In this document: one piece after another, positions 20,803-30,494 of the stretch
Numbering within the stretch: position 1 is the stretch's first letter
Layout of the letters: the number at the start of each line of letters is the position of its first letter
Source: Staphylococcus schweitzeri
Lineage (GTDB): Bacteria > Bacillota > Bacilli > Staphylococcales > Staphylococcaceae
Direction of reading: 5' to 3'
DNA: 64,000 bases
NCBI RefSeq assembly: GCF_002902405.1
Contig: NZ_PPQS01000042.1
Span: forward strand, 15,626-79,625
Translations under genes and position numbers: made by a program
The notes under the pieces: generated by a model
The model's database searches: none
What the model was told of the DNA's origin: nothing
What the model saw: only the letters and a program-made list of their open reading frames with translations

Positions 20803-20884
20803 CCTTTAATATGATATCCTGTTAGGCGATTGTCTAAGTTTAATACTTAGTCACCAAACAGTGCTCATGTTAAAGGGATTTTTT
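20803..20884 (+). terminator. Long structured terminator after the M42 gene
   Basis: An outer stem CCTTTAATATGA (20803-20814) pairs with TCATGTTAAAGG (20865-20876). Inside it, CTGTTAGGCGA..CTAAGT pairs with ACTTAGTCACCAAACAG, giving an almost continuous hairpin of about 74 bases with one bulge. T residues 20879-20884 follow. It is much longer than a normal terminator and could also be the body of a small RNA or 3'-end regulatory RNA. Confidence 0.75.
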
Positions 20885-21017
20885 ATTTAAGTAGTGAAAA
20901 CCAACGGTAACTAATTTTTGATATAACAATGAAATGAATTTCACTTAAATTTAATTGCACTAAAAACCAAAAAAACGGGAATAATACACCTGATATGTTA
21001 CATGAGGAGCGGTGCAA

Positions 21018-21680
21018 ATGTTGTTAGAAATTAAAGATTTAGTGTATAAAGCGAGCGATAGAATCATATTAGATCATATCAGTCTAAAAGTAGATAAAGG
21101 TGAGAGTATTGCCATTATCGGTCCATCAGGTAGTGGTAAAAGTACATTTCAAAAGCAAATATGTAATTTAATTAGTCCAACTAGTGGTGAACTTTATTTT
21201 AAAGGTAAACCTTATAATGATTATGACCCGGAAGAATTGCGTCAACAAATCAGTTATCTGATGCAGCAAAGTGACTTGTTTGGTGAAACGATTGAAGATA
21301 ACATGATATTCCCGTCACTTGCACGTAATGATAAATTTGATAGAAAACGTGCGAAGCAATTAATTAAAGATGTCGGTTTAGGACATTATCAATTAAGTTC
21401 GGAAGTGGAAAATATGTCTGGTGGTGAGCGACAAAGAATTGCTATTGCGCGCCAACTTATGTATACGCCGGATATTCTTTTGTTAGACGAATCAACCAGT
21501 GCATTAGACGTTCATAATAAAGAAAAAATAGAAAATATCATTTTTAAGTTAGTAGAACAAGGTGTTGCTATCATGTGGATTACCCATAGCGATGATCAAA
21601 GTATGAGACATTTTCAAAAACGCATAACGATTGTTGATGGCAAAATTTCTAAGGTTGAGGAGTTGAATCAACATGAGTAA
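21018..21680 (+). CDS. ABC transporter ATPase, FetA/YbbL-like
   Basis: 220 residues from the ATG at 21018, 8 bases after GAGGAG; a GTG at 21012 is too close to it. Walker A GPSGSGKST, signature MSGGERQRIAIAR, Walker B ILLLDESTSALD and switch histidine WITHSD are present. Paired with the overlapping permease it resembles E. coli FetAB (YbbL/YbbM), linked to iron export under peroxide stress; that function is inferred by similarity only. Confidence 0.85.
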   Translation: MLLEIKDLVYKASDRIILDHISLKVDKGESIAIIGPSGSGKSTFQKQICNLISPTSGELYFKGKPYNDYDPEELRQQISYLMQQSDLFGETIEDNMIFPSLARNDKFDRKRAKQLIKDVGLGHYQLSSEVENMSGGERQRIAIARQLMYTPDILLLDESTSALDVHNKEKIENIIFKLVEQGVAIMWITHSDDQSMRHFQKRITIVDGKISKVEELNQHE

Positions 21681-22446
21681 TACAGCACTTGGGTTGACGG
21701 CATTGTTATTAGTTATTCCGATTATCATTTCATATAAAGAAGGTTTACATATTATTAAAGATTTGATTGTTGCAACAATACGTGCAGTTGTGCAATTAAT
21801 CATTTTGGGATTTTTGCTACATTATATTTTTAAAATTAACGATAAATGGCTGCTTATTTTATGTGTATTGGTCATTATTATTAATGCATCATGGAATACG
21901 ATTAATCGAGCATCACCTGTGATGCATCATGTGTTTTGGATATCATTTCTAGCTATCTTCATTGGAACAGCATTGCCACTTGCAGGTACTGTGGCAACAG
22001 GGGCGATTAATTTTACAGCAAATGAGGTTATACCGATTGGAGGTATGCTAGCAAATAATGGTCTTATTGCAATTAATCTGGCGTATCAAAATTTAGATCG
22101 CGCATTCGTGCAAGATGGAACCAACATTGAATCTAAATTGTCACTTGCAGCAGCACCGAAATTAGCATCTAAAGGTGCCATTCGAGAAAGTATACGTTTA
22201 GCGATTGTACCAACCATTGATTCAGTCAAAACATATGGGCTTGTGTCGATTCCAGGTATGATGACTGGTTTAATTATTGGTGGCGTACCACCATTACAAG
22301 CTATAAAATTTCAATTGTTAGTTGTGTTTATTCATACGACAGCGACAATTATGTCAGCTTTGATTGCGACATATTTAAGTTATGGTCAGTTTTTCAATGC
22401 TAGACATCAATTGATTGCGCGAACTACCGATGTTAAAAGTGAATAA
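21673..22446 (+). CDS. ABC transporter permease, FetB/YbbM-like
   Basis: 257 residues with about seven hydrophobic segments. Motifs such as NEVIPIGGMLANNGLIAINLAY and SIPGMMTGLIIGGVPPLQAIKFQ are typical of the UPF0014/FetB family. It overlaps the ATPase gene by 8 bases, so the two make one transporter. Two hairpins follow within about 170 bases. Substrate is probably a metal ion by analogy with FetB; not proven here. Confidence 0.87.
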   Translation: MSNTALGLTALLLVIPIIISYKEGLHIIKDLIVATIRAVVQLIILGFLLHYIFKINDKWLLILCVLVIIINASWNTINRASPVMHHVFWISFLAIFIGTALPLAGTVATGAINFTANEVIPIGGMLANNGLIAINLAYQNLDRAFVQDGTNIESKLSLAAAPKLASKGAIRESIRLAIVPTIDSVKTYGLVSIPGMMTGLIIGGVPPLQAIKFQLLVVFIHTTATIMSALIATYLSYGQFFNARHQLIARTTDVKSE

Positions 22447-22505
22447 TTAAAGATAGTCATTATTGTTACTTAGTTTATAGTTACGCATATAAAAAACATG
22501 GAGTT

Positions 22506-22557
22506 ACGCATACATCTTAAGTTAGTATATTTACGTGCTAATTTAAGATGCGTGCGT
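22506..22557 (+). terminator. Hairpin downstream of the FetAB-like operon
   Basis: About 20 bases (22506-22525) pair with 22538-22557, with a few mismatches, around a 12-base loop. The following sequence is T-rich but interrupted. Confidence 0.65.
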
Positions 22558-22592
22558 TGTTTATTGTTATATTTGTTAGAAAGTTAAAAACT

Positions 22593-22625
22593 GCGTCTTA
22601 ACACATTGAGATGCGTGTTTTAATT
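22593..22625 (+). terminator. Second hairpin downstream of the FetAB-like operon
   Basis: GCGTCTTAA (22593-22601) pairs with TTGAGATGC (22606-22614) through G-U pairs, followed by GTGTTTTAATTTT. The rest of the 22447-22798 gap is AT-rich; no gene is seen in it. Confidence 0.55.
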
Positions 22626-22798
22626 TTGCAAATACTGAAAAATAATTTCATTCTTTTTTCAATATATCACAGAAAATAGTTGCCAAATATTATATAATAG
22701 AACGGTTATAAGTAAATTTGTGTTGTACACATTTATTAATAAATCGTTATTCTATGGGAAATGAATATCGAGAAATTTGTTCGAAAGGAGTTTTATAA

Positions 22799-23986
22799 AT
22801 GTCTGTTATGCGATTATTCACATTCATTTTAAGTATATTTATAGTAGGAATGGTTGAAATGATGGTTGCAGGAATCATGAACTTAATGAGTCAAGACTTA
22901 CATGTATCAGAAGCTGTCATTGGTCAATTAGTGACGATGTATGCTTTGACATTTGCGATATGTGGACCAATCTTAGTTAAGTTAACAAATCGCTTTTCTA
23001 CTAGACCGGTATTGTTATGGACGTTACTTATTTTTATTCTCGGAAACGGTATTATCGCTGTTGCACCTAATTTTTCAATATTAGTTATAGGTAGAATCAT
23101 TTCATCTGCAGCTGCTGCTTTGATTATTGTTAAGGTACTAGCTATTACTGCGATGCTAACTGCGCCTAAAAATCGTGGCAAAATGATTGGACTTGTTTAT
23201 ACCGGTTTTAGTGGTGCAAATGTCTTTGGTGTACCTATTGGAACTGTTATTGGTGATTTAGTAGGTTGGAGATATACATTTTTATTCTTAATTATTGTCA
23301 GTATCATCGTAGGTTTATTGATGATGATTTATTTACCGAAAGAACAAGAATTAAACCGAGGTCCTGTGAATCATGAAGCACCATCTCATGAAAATCATGT
23401 TACTTCAAAAATATTAAGACCTGCAGAAGTAGCAAAATATTTAATCATTACGTTCTTAGTCTTGATTGCTAACTCAGTTACATTCGTCTTTATAAATCCA
23501 CTTATTTTATCTAATGGTCACGATATGTCATTTGTTTCATTAGCACTTCTAGTAAATGGAATCGCTGGGGTCATTGGCACATCATTAGGTGGTATATTCT
23601 CCGATAAAATTACAAGTAAACGTTGGTTAATGATTTCTGTCTCTATTTTTATCATCATGATGTTAGTGATGAATATTATTCTTCCAGGAACGGGCTTATT
23701 GTTAGTAGGACTGTTTATTTGGAATATTATGCAATGGAGTACAAACCCAGCTGTTCAAAGTGGTGTAATTCAACATGTTGAAGGTGATACAAGCCAAGTC
23801 ATGAGTTGGAACATGTCGAGTTTAAATGCCGGTATAGGTGTTGGCGGTATTATTGGTGGCTTAGTTATGGCGCACGTTTCAGTTCAAGCTATCACGTATA
23901 CGAGCGCGATTATTGGCGCATTAGGTTTAATTGTTATTTTTACATTAAAAAATAATCATTATGCTAAAACATATAAATCATCATAA
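22799..23986 (+). CDS. MFS transporter, DHA1 drug/sugar efflux type
   Basis: 395 residues with about 12 membrane spans. It has the AraJ/YdhP-like opening (VGMVEMMVAGIMNLMSQDLHVSEAVIGQLVTMYAL) and a loop 2-3 motif [17 protein letters not shown]. These proteins export drugs, purines or sugars with proton exchange; the substrate cannot be named. AAAGGAG lies 7-8 bases before the ATG. It is monocistronic with its own terminator. Confidence 0.85.
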   Translation: MSVMRLFTFILSIFIVGMVEMMVAGIMNLMSQDLHVSEAVIGQLVTMYALTFAICGPILVKLTNRFSTRPVLLWTLLIFILGNGIIAVAPNFSILVIGRIISSAAAALIIVKVLAITAMLTAPKNRGKMIGLVYTGFSGANVFGVPIGTVIGDLVGWRYTFLFLIIVSIIVGLLMMIYLPKEQELNRGPVNHEAPSHENHVTSKILRPAEVAKYLIITFLVLIANSVTFVFINPLILSNGHDMSFVSLALLVNGIAGVIGTSLGGIFSDKITSKRWLMISVSIFIIMMLVMNIILPGTGLLLVGLFIWNIMQWSTNPAVQSGVIQHVEGDTSQVMSWNMSSLNAGIGVGGIIGGLVMAHVSVQAITYTSAIIGALGLIVIFTLKNNHYAKTYKSS

Positions 23987-23996
23987 TTCTCATATG

Positions 23997-24034
23997 AAAA
24001 GCACGCCTGCTATTAAATTCAGGTGTGCTTTTTT
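23997..24034. terminator. Terminator between MFS and esterase genes
   Basis: AAAAGCACGCCTG (23997-24009) pairs with CAGGTGTGCTTTT (from 24020), ending in T residues on the plus strand and flanked by a poly-A that serves the minus strand. Confidence 0.85.
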
Positions 24035-24047
24035 AAGTGCGATACAA

Positions 24048-25400
24048 TTATTGATATGTGCGGAAGTATCGGCGTTCATTATGATATTTTGGCCAAGGCA
24101 TTTTACCTGTTTTAGCAAAATTAGCTAAATCATTTTGCATTTGTCGACTTAAAAATTTAAGATGAGCAGTTGTTGGATATTGATGTGCCGCTAAAATTTG
24201 TAAGTTTCCGAACCAAAATATCATATCAAGAATATGAAAAGCGCTACGATAGTGTTTGCTAGAAGTATCATGCCATGCAAATTCCGCAAACCATAATTGT
24301 ACGTTTGGATCTTGAATATTGAGTTGTTGTAAAAATTGTTCCATCGGTTGTTTGAAATAGCAATGTGTAATCGCTAAAGATTGTTGCTTCGCCGTTTGAA
24401 CATCTTCGTATTTTAAAGGAATATCATTTAATTCCATAATGTCGATAAAGCGTTGCGGCGATAATTTTTTCTGTTCACTAGTAATATAAATATCGCCTTC
24501 ATCTTTTGTATAGCATGCAAAAATTGGTTTCGTCGTTGGATAATTATTTTTTATATAATCTGTTTTAATAGGTGCATATATTAAATCAAGGCCTTTAGAA
24601 GGTCCACGAGATTGCTTGAGTTTAGACATTAGCATCAAAATATCATCTGTGGTTAGCGTTGTTACGTCATCCGTATCTAAATAATCGGCCATCATTTTTT
24701 GAAAATGCATAGCTTTGTTGCGCGCATTTTCCAAGGTGTCTAAATGTAATGCACCACTTAATAGAATAACTTTATGGAAATAAGGTTCAATGTCAGGTAG
24801 TTTCATTAAAGTTAGAATACTCATACTACCTGCAGACTGCCCCATTAAAGTAATGTTATTAGCATCGCCACCAAAGGATTCGATAAATTGGTGCACCCAT
24901 TTTATGACATTTATTTGATCTGAAAGCCCATTATTGGAATGGAAATCTTTATTAAAATATGACCAGTCTAAATATCCTAATGCGCCTAAACGATAATTGC
25001 ATGTGATAACGATGACATCATTATTTTTTACTAAATGCGTTGGTTGATAGAGTTCAGCAGAACCATGACCATTTTCAAAGCTTCCACCATAAAAATAAAT
25101 GATGACGGGCTTATTAGTTTTGTCATTATGTTGTTTCCAAATATTAAGATATAAACAGTCTTCGTGTTCATTAAAAGTTGTAGATTGTGAGGAGAAAAAA
25201 TCTTCTAATTTATTTTCGGGTTGAGGTGGTATAGGCTTAATAGTTGTAGCATCAATTGGCTTTGACCATTGTGTTTTTAACTTAGAATGTTTAAAACGAT
25301 TGATATTAATCGGTGGTTCAGCATATGGAATGCCTAAGAAGATATCTAGGCCATCTTGTGTAATACCATGTATTTGACCACCTGCAGTACTTATCTTCAT
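24048..25400 (-). CDS. Type B carboxylesterase/lipase family hydrolase
   Basis: 450 residues with the alpha/beta-hydrolase layout of type B carboxylesterases: the start GGQIHGITQDGLDIFLGIPYAEPP, the oxyanion region YFYGGSFENGHGS, EDCLYLNIW, and the nucleophile in GQSAGS. It lacks a signal peptide, so it is probably cytosolic and acts on small esters. AAAGGAGGT lies 8 bases before the ATG. The natural substrate is unknown. It is convergent with the MFS gene. Confidence 0.9.
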   Translation of the reverse strand: MKISTAGGQIHGITQDGLDIFLGIPYAEPPININRFKHSKLKTQWSKPIDATTIKPIPPQPENKLEDFFSSQSTTFNEHEDCLYLNIWKQHNDKTNKPVIIYFYGGSFENGHGSAELYQPTHLVKNNDVIVITCNYRLGALGYLDWSYFNKDFHSNNGLSDQINVIKWVHQFIESFGGDANNITLMGQSAGSMSILTLMKLPDIEPYFHKVILLSGALHLDTLENARNKAMHFQKMMADYLDTDDVTTLTTDDILMLMSKLKQSRGPSKGLDLIYAPIKTDYIKNNYPTTKPIFACYTKDEGDIYITSEQKKLSPQRFIDIMELNDIPLKYEDVQTAKQQSLAITHCYFKQPMEQFLQQLNIQDPNVQLWFAEFAWHDTSSKHYRSAFHILDMIFWFGNLQILAAHQYPTTAHLKFLSRQMQNDLANFAKTGKMPWPKYHNERRYFRTYQ

Positions 25401-25688
25401 ATTTATTAACCTCCTTTATCATCCCCAATTTAATCATACCACGGTCTATAGATGATGGGTGACAAGTATAACAAGACAATTTTGTGACTGAATTAGACGC
25501 GAACATAGTTCTTATTAAATCGATATACATAAGGCGCTGTTATTACTAGAAGTACAATAAATACATTTGTGGATGTAATAGTCAAATTTACCTTTTGTGA
25601 AAGTGTAAAAACAATGACTAAATTAGTTTTTTTGAAATTTTGGATATATAATACAATATATAGGAAAAATAGACTGGAAGTGATTATT

Positions 25689-26288
25689 ATGAACATTAAA
25701 CAACCGAATGAACAAGTAGAAGCATTTTTAAATAAAGAAAGCCAATGGCAGCAGGAATATAAATATTTGAGAGAGTTAATTTTCAATGAAACTGAATTAG
25801 AGGAAGCATATAAATGGATGCATCCTTGTTATACTTTAAATAATAAAAATGTAGTGATTATCCATGGTTTTAAAAACTATGTCGCACTATTATTTCATAA
25901 AGGTGCCATTTTGGAAGATAAATATCATACATTAATTCAACAGACTGAAAGGGTACAAGCGGCACGTCAGTTACGCTTTGAAAATCTAGAAGAGATTCAA
26001 GCGCGTACAGAAGAAATTAAATTCTATGTAGAGGAAGCAATTAAAGTAGAAAAAGCTGGTAAAAAAGTTGAAATGAAGAAAACTGAGGATTATGTCATTC
26101 CAAGAGAGCTTGAAGTTAAGTTTGAAGAAATGCCACAGTTAGAGTCGTCATTTTATAAATTAACGCCGGGCAGACAACGCCAATACATTTATCATATTGG
26201 ACAAGCTAAACGTAGTGAGACTAGACAAAAGCGCGTTGAAAAGTATATTAACCAAATATTAGAAGGTAAAGGAATGCATGATAAGTAG
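25689..26288 (+). CDS. YdeI-like / DUF1801 domain protein
   Basis: 199 residues from the ATG at 25689; the frame is open further upstream but GGAAGTG supports this start. The N-terminal two thirds form a DUF1801-type domain (WMHPCYTLNNKNVVIIHGFKNYVALLFHKGA). The C-terminus (LTPGRQRQYIYHIGQAKRSETRQKRVEKYI) is the YdeI/OmdA-type helical tail. Such proteins are soluble and of unclear function; YdeI relatives have been linked to antimicrobial peptide tolerance. Monocistronic. Confidence 0.85.
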   Translation: MNIKQPNEQVEAFLNKESQWQQEYKYLRELIFNETELEEAYKWMHPCYTLNNKNVVIIHGFKNYVALLFHKGAILEDKYHTLIQQTERVQAARQLRFENLEEIQARTEEIKFYVEEAIKVEKAGKKVEMKKTEDYVIPRELEVKFEEMPQLESSFYKLTPGRQRQYIYHIGQAKRSETRQKRVEKYINQILEGKGMHDK

Positions 26289-26343
26289 TTAATGAGTAAT
26301 GGAAATGTGCACTCGAAATTATACATGATATATAATGCGATAC

Positions 26344-26374
26344 AACCAATGGCTAATGCTGTTGGTTATTTTTT
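26344..26374 (+). terminator. Terminator after the YdeI-like gene
   Basis: AACCAA (26344-26349) pairs with TTGGTT (26362-26367), followed by ATTTTTTT. The region 26375-26767 that follows is AT-rich spacer in which I see no gene. Confidence 0.65.
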
Positions 26375-26767
26375 AGTGCGATGGATTTGGCTACAATGAT
26401 AAAGATATTGGAATATAACAGACACTTTTTGAATGTAAGATGAGTCGGTTGTTTCTGTGTAATTATAAATTTGAATAAGTATTGCAAAAATTCGACAATT
26501 GTAATAATTTTCTACGTTTTCGACATTTTTTTGTCATAAAACAACCAATTGAGCGATAATAAATTCGTGTTTGAAAAATATGAGTTATCTATTTAGTTGC
26601 TAAAGATAAAATAATAATGTTTAATAAAATCATATAGAGTATGTTAGTTTTAAATGTCGAATATACGAATGTGCAAACAAAGTAATCGGTAGAAATATAA
26701 CATACATAGTGCCTTTTACTTTGAATGATTCACATTGCAGATGATAAATATATAATTCTACATAATC

Positions 26768-26835
26768 AAGACCATGATGTGTACTTGTTTAACTTATGAC
26801 TCTATTTGTTTAACAATTGCGATGATGGTCTTTTT
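26768..26835 (+). promoter_or_regulatory. Terminator-like hairpin in the opuC leader
   Basis: AAGACCAT (26768-26775) pairs with ATGGTCTT (26825-26832), closing a loop of about 49 bases, and is followed by TTTATTTTAT. It lies only about 50 bases before the opuCA start and well after the previous gene's terminator. It may be an attenuator or the end of a small upstream transcript. Confidence 0.6.
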
Positions 26836-26885
26836 ATTTTATGTGTATCATTCGTCATATTTTTTATGAGGAAGGAGAAATGATT

Positions 26886-28112
26886 ATGTTAAGTATTAAG
26901 CATTTAACGAAAATTTATTCTGGTAATAAAAAGGCAGTCGATGACATCTCTTTAGATATTCAATCTGGGGAATTTATCGCATTTATTGGAACCAGTGGAA
27001 GTGGCAAAACGACTGCTTTAAGAATGATCAACCGTATGATTGAAGCGACAAAAGGACAAATTGAAATTGATGGTAAAGATGTTCGAAGTATGAACCCTGT
27101 CGAATTGCGTCGAAGCATTGGCTATGTTATTCAACAAATCGGGTTAATGCCTCATATGACGATTAAAGAGAATATTGTGTTGGTACCTAAATTGCTGAAA
27201 TGGTCTAAAGAGGAAAAGGATAAACGCGCAAAAGAATTAATAAAACTTGTGGATTTACCGGCATCATTTTTAGATCGATATCCTGCAGAATTATCTGGTG
27301 GACAACAACAGCGTATCGGTGTCGTTAGAGCACTTGCAGCTGAGCAAGATATTATTTTAATGGATGAACCTTTTGGTGCATTAGATCCTATTACGAGAGA
27401 TACACTGCAAGATTTAGTGAAAACTTTACAACGGAAATTAGGAAAGACATTTATCTTTGTAACGCATGATATGGATGAAGCGATTAAATTAGCAGACAAA
27501 ATTTGTATTATGTCAGAAGGTAAAGTGGTGCAATTTGATACGCCAGATAACATCTTAAGGCATCCTGCAAATGATTTTGTGCGTGATTTTATCGGTCAAA
27601 ATAGACTGATTCAAGACCGTCCGAATGACAAGACTGTTGAAGGCGTTATGATTAAGCCAATCACGATACAAGCAGATGCAACGCTTAATGATGCTGTTCA
27701 TATTATGAGACAAAAGCGTGTAGATACGATTTTTGTTGTTGATAGTGACAACCATTTACTTGGATTCTTAGACATTGAGGATATTAACCAAGGTATACGA
27801 GGACACAAAACTTTGCGTGATATGATGCAACAAAATATTTATACCGTTCAAATTGATTCTAAGTTACAAGATTCTGTACGTACGATTTTAAAAAGAAACG
27901 TTAGGAATATCCCTGTAGTAGAGCAAGATAATCGTTTAGTCGGACTAATTACACGTGCCAATGTAGTAGATATAGTTTATGACACGATTTGGGGTGAAAG
28001 CGAGGATACAGTGCAAACAGAACATGTGGAGAAAGACACTGCGTCCTCAAAAGTGCATGAGCAACACACTACTAATGTCAAAGCACGTGACATAGGAGAT
28101 GATGAATCATGA
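26886..28112 (+). CDS. opuCA: Glycine betaine/carnitine/choline ABC transporter ATPase OpuCA
   Basis: 408 residues from the ATG at 26886, 8 bases after AAGGAG; an ATG at 26880 is too near it. The ATPase domain has GTSGSGKTT, LSGGQQQRIGVVRAL, LMDEPFGALD and FVTHDMDEA. Two CBS domains follow (about residues 255-375), which sense ionic strength or nucleotides such as c-di-AMP in OpuC systems. It powers import of compatible solutes through OpuCB/OpuCD. It overlaps opuCB by 4 bases. Confidence 0.95.
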   Translation: MLSIKHLTKIYSGNKKAVDDISLDIQSGEFIAFIGTSGSGKTTALRMINRMIEATKGQIEIDGKDVRSMNPVELRRSIGYVIQQIGLMPHMTIKENIVLVPKLLKWSKEEKDKRAKELIKLVDLPASFLDRYPAELSGGQQQRIGVVRALAAEQDIILMDEPFGALDPITRDTLQDLVKTLQRKLGKTFIFVTHDMDEAIKLADKICIMSEGKVVQFDTPDNILRHPANDFVRDFIGQNRLIQDRPNDKTVEGVMIKPITIQADATLNDAVHIMRQKRVDTIFVVDSDNHLLGFLDIEDINQGIRGHKTLRDMMQQNIYTVQIDSKLQDSVRTILKRNVRNIPVVEQDNRLVGLITRANVVDIVYDTIWGESEDTVQTEHVEKDTASSKVHEQHTTNVKARDIGDDES

Positions 28113-28744
28113 TCGCATTCCTTCAAGAAAATGGTGGACAACTCATTTCGAAAACATTGGAACACTTCTATATTTCTATAGTGGCATTATTACTTGCCAT
28201 CATCGTTGCTGTTCCTTTAGGTATATTACTATCTAAAACGAAGCGAACTGCCAATATTATTTTAACTGTGGCAGGAGTCTTACAAACGATTCCTACATTA
28301 GCTGTACTTGCTATTATGATACCGATTTTCGGTGTTGGTAAAACGCCAGCAATTGTAGCGCTCTTCATTTATGTATTATTACCTATTTTAAATAACACAG
28401 TGCTAGGTGTTCAAAATATTGATAGTAATATTAAAGAAGCTGGAAAAAGTATGGGCATGACACAAATCCAACTTATGAAAGATGTTGAATTACCCCTAGC
28501 CTTACCGCTTATACTAGGTGGTATTCGCTTATCATCTGTATATGTTATTAGCTGGGCAACACTTGCAAGTTATGTAGGTGCGGGTGGATTAGGTGATTTC
28601 ATTTTCAATGGATTAAATTTGTATGATCCACTGATGATTGTAACTGCAACTGTACTCGTTACTGCACTAGCATTAGGTGTTGATGCCTTATTATCACTAG
28701 TAGAAAAATGGATAGTCCCAAAAGGGTTAAAAATATCTGGATAA
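28109..28744 (+). CDS. opuCB: Osmoprotectant ABC transporter permease OpuCB
   Basis: 211 residues, about five membrane spans, of the ProW/OpuCB family. Landmarks are VLQTIPTLAVLAIMIPIFGVGKTPAIVALFIYVLLPILNNT and the ATPase-contact segment SMGMTQIQLMKDVELPLALPLILGG. It pairs with OpuCD to form the channel. It overlaps opuCA and is followed by opuCC after 16 bases. Confidence 0.95.
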   Translation: MIAFLQENGGQLISKTLEHFYISIVALLLAIIVAVPLGILLSKTKRTANIILTVAGVLQTIPTLAVLAIMIPIFGVGKTPAIVALFIYVLLPILNNTVLGVQNIDSNIKEAGKSMGMTQIQLMKDVELPLALPLILGGIRLSSVYVISWATLASYVGAGGLGDFIFNGLNLYDPLMIVTATVLVTALALGVDALLSLVEKWIVPKGLKISG

Positions 28745-28760
28745 TTAGGAGGAGAAGATA

Positions 28761-29702
28761 ATGAAGAAACTAAAATGTATCGTAGTCGTGCTTGTATTAT
28801 CTCTTATTGTGTTATCTGGATGTAGTTTACCCGGACTAGGTAGTAAAAGCACGGAAAATGATGTCAAAATTACTGCATTGTCGACAAGTGAATCTCAAAT
28901 TATTTCGCATATGTTGAGACTATTAATCGAACATGATACGAATGGCAAGATTAAGCCAACATTAGTAAATAATTTAGGATCAAGTACGATTCAACATAAC
29001 GCATTAATTAATGGAGATGCCAATATTTCAGGAGTAAGATATAATGGCACAGATTTAACGGGTGTTTTAAAAGAAAAACCAATCAAAGAACCGAAGAAAG
29101 CAATGATAGCGACACAACAAGGATTCCAAAAGAAATTTGATCAAACATTTTTCAACTCATATGGTTTTGCGAATACGTATGCATTTATGGTAACGAAAGA
29201 AACGGCTAACAAGTATCATTTGGAGAAAGTTTCAGATTTAGCAAAACATAGTAAGGATTTACGCTTAGGAATGGATAGTTCATGGATGAATCGCAAGGGA
29301 GATGGATACCAAGGATTTAAAAAAGAATATGGATTCGATTTCGGTACAGTAAGACCAATGCAAATCGGGTTAGTATATGATGCTTTAAGTTCAGGAAATT
29401 TAGACGTTGCATTAGGGTATTCTACAGATGGACGAATAGCTGCATATGATTTGAAAGTACTAAAAGATGACAAACATTTCTTTCCTCCTTATGCTGCAAG
29501 TGCTGTCGCTACAAATGAATTGTTGCGTCAACATCCAGAGCTTAAAACGACGATTAATAAATTAGATGGCAAAATTTCAACTTCAGAGATGCAACGATTG
29601 AATTATGAAGCGGATGGAAAAGGCAAAGAACCAGCAGTAGTTGCTGAAGAATTTTTGAAAAAACATCACTACTTTGAAAATCAGAAAGGTGGTCATAAAT
29701 GA
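28761..29702 (+). CDS. opuCC: Osmoprotectant-binding lipoprotein OpuCC
   Basis: 313 residues. The lipobox LSGC places the lipidated cysteine at C21. The mature protein has the OpuAC/OsmoX fold with NLGSSTIQHNALINGDANIS and LGYSTDGRIAAYDLKVLKDDKHFFPPYAAS near the ligand site. It presents glycine betaine-type solutes to OpuCB/CD on the outer membrane face. AGGAGGAGA precedes the ATG; the stop overlaps opuCD by 4 bases. Confidence 0.95.
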   Translation: MKKLKCIVVVLVLSLIVLSGCSLPGLGSKSTENDVKITALSTSESQIISHMLRLLIEHDTNGKIKPTLVNNLGSSTIQHNALINGDANISGVRYNGTDLTGVLKEKPIKEPKKAMIATQQGFQKKFDQTFFNSYGFANTYAFMVTKETANKYHLEKVSDLAKHSKDLRLGMDSSWMNRKGDGYQGFKKEYGFDFGTVRPMQIGLVYDALSSGNLDVALGYSTDGRIAAYDLKVLKDDKHFFPPYAASAVATNELLRQHPELKTTINKLDGKISTSEMQRLNYEADGKGKEPAVVAEEFLKKHHYFENQKGGHK

Positions 29703-30397
29703 TGGAAGGGAATTTATTACAGCAATTGTTTCATTATTATGCCATGAACTTTGGTTATCTTTGGGATTTATTTTTCAAACATTTATTAATGTCAGTATAT
29801 GGTGTGCTATTTGCATCGTTAATCGGCATCCCATTAGGTATCTTACTTGCAAGATATACTAAATTATCAGGATTTGTAATTACAATCGCAAATATTATTC
29901 AAACGGTGCCAGTTATAGCAATGCTTGCTATTTTAATGTTAGTTATGGGATTAGGCGCAGAAACAGTAGTATTAACAGTATTTCTATATGCCTTATTACC
30001 AATTATTAAAAACACTTATACTGGTATAGCTAGTGTTGATGCGAATATTAAGGATGCTGGCAAAGGTATGGGAATGACACGCAATCAAGTGCTACGAATG
30101 ATTGAATTACCGTTATCTGTTTCGGTCATTATTGGTGGTATTCGTATAGCTTTAGTTGTTGCGATAGGCGTTGTTGCCGTTGGATCATTTATAGGAGCAC
30201 CTACGCTTGGTGATATTGTAATTCGTGGTACCAATGCGACGGATGGCACAACATTTATTTTAGCGGGTGCGATTCCAATTGCAATCATTGCAATCGTCAT
30301 TGATGTACTATTAAGATTCTTAGAAAAACGATTAGACCCAACGACACGTCATCAAAAACATAGATCAAAGCACCGTCCCCAAGGGATAAACTTATAG
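29699..30397 (+). CDS. opuCD: Osmoprotectant ABC transporter permease OpuCD
   Basis: 232 residues, a second ProW-like permease paralogous to OpuCB, with IIQTVPVIAMLAILMLVMGLGAE and GMGMTRNQVLRMIELPLSVSVIIGGIR. It ends in a basic tail (RHQKHRSKHRP). It completes the OpuCABCD transporter. Start at the first of two ATGs, overlapping opuCC. A terminator lies about 50 bases downstream. Confidence 0.95.
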   Translation: MMEGNLLQQLFHYYAMNFGYLWDLFFKHLLMSVYGVLFASLIGIPLGILLARYTKLSGFVITIANIIQTVPVIAMLAILMLVMGLGAETVVLTVFLYALLPIIKNTYTGIASVDANIKDAGKGMGMTRNQVLRMIELPLSVSVIIGGIRIALVVAIGVVAVGSFIGAPTLGDIVIRGTNATDGTTFILAGAIPIAIIAIVIDVLLRFLEKRLDPTTRHQKHRSKHRPQGINL

Positions 30398-30450
30398 AGA
30401 AAATGGATATATTGTAATTTGTTATTATCTAAAACATTTGAAATGAATCA

Positions 30451-30494
30451 ATGGGCTATCCAATATCTTGAATGGTATTTGGATGGCCTATTTG
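30451..30494 (+). terminator. Terminator of the opuC operon
   Basis: ATGGGCTATCCAA (30451-30463) pairs with TTGGATGGCCTAT (30479-30491, one wobble), then a T-rich tail. Confidence 0.75.

Noticed and set aside
25569..25688. Longer N-terminus for the YdeI-like protein
   Set aside because: The added residues do not fit the family and no ribosome site precedes them.
26841..26885. Longer OpuCA start
   Set aside because: The frame is open but lacks a ribosome site; AAGGAG is best placed for 26886.
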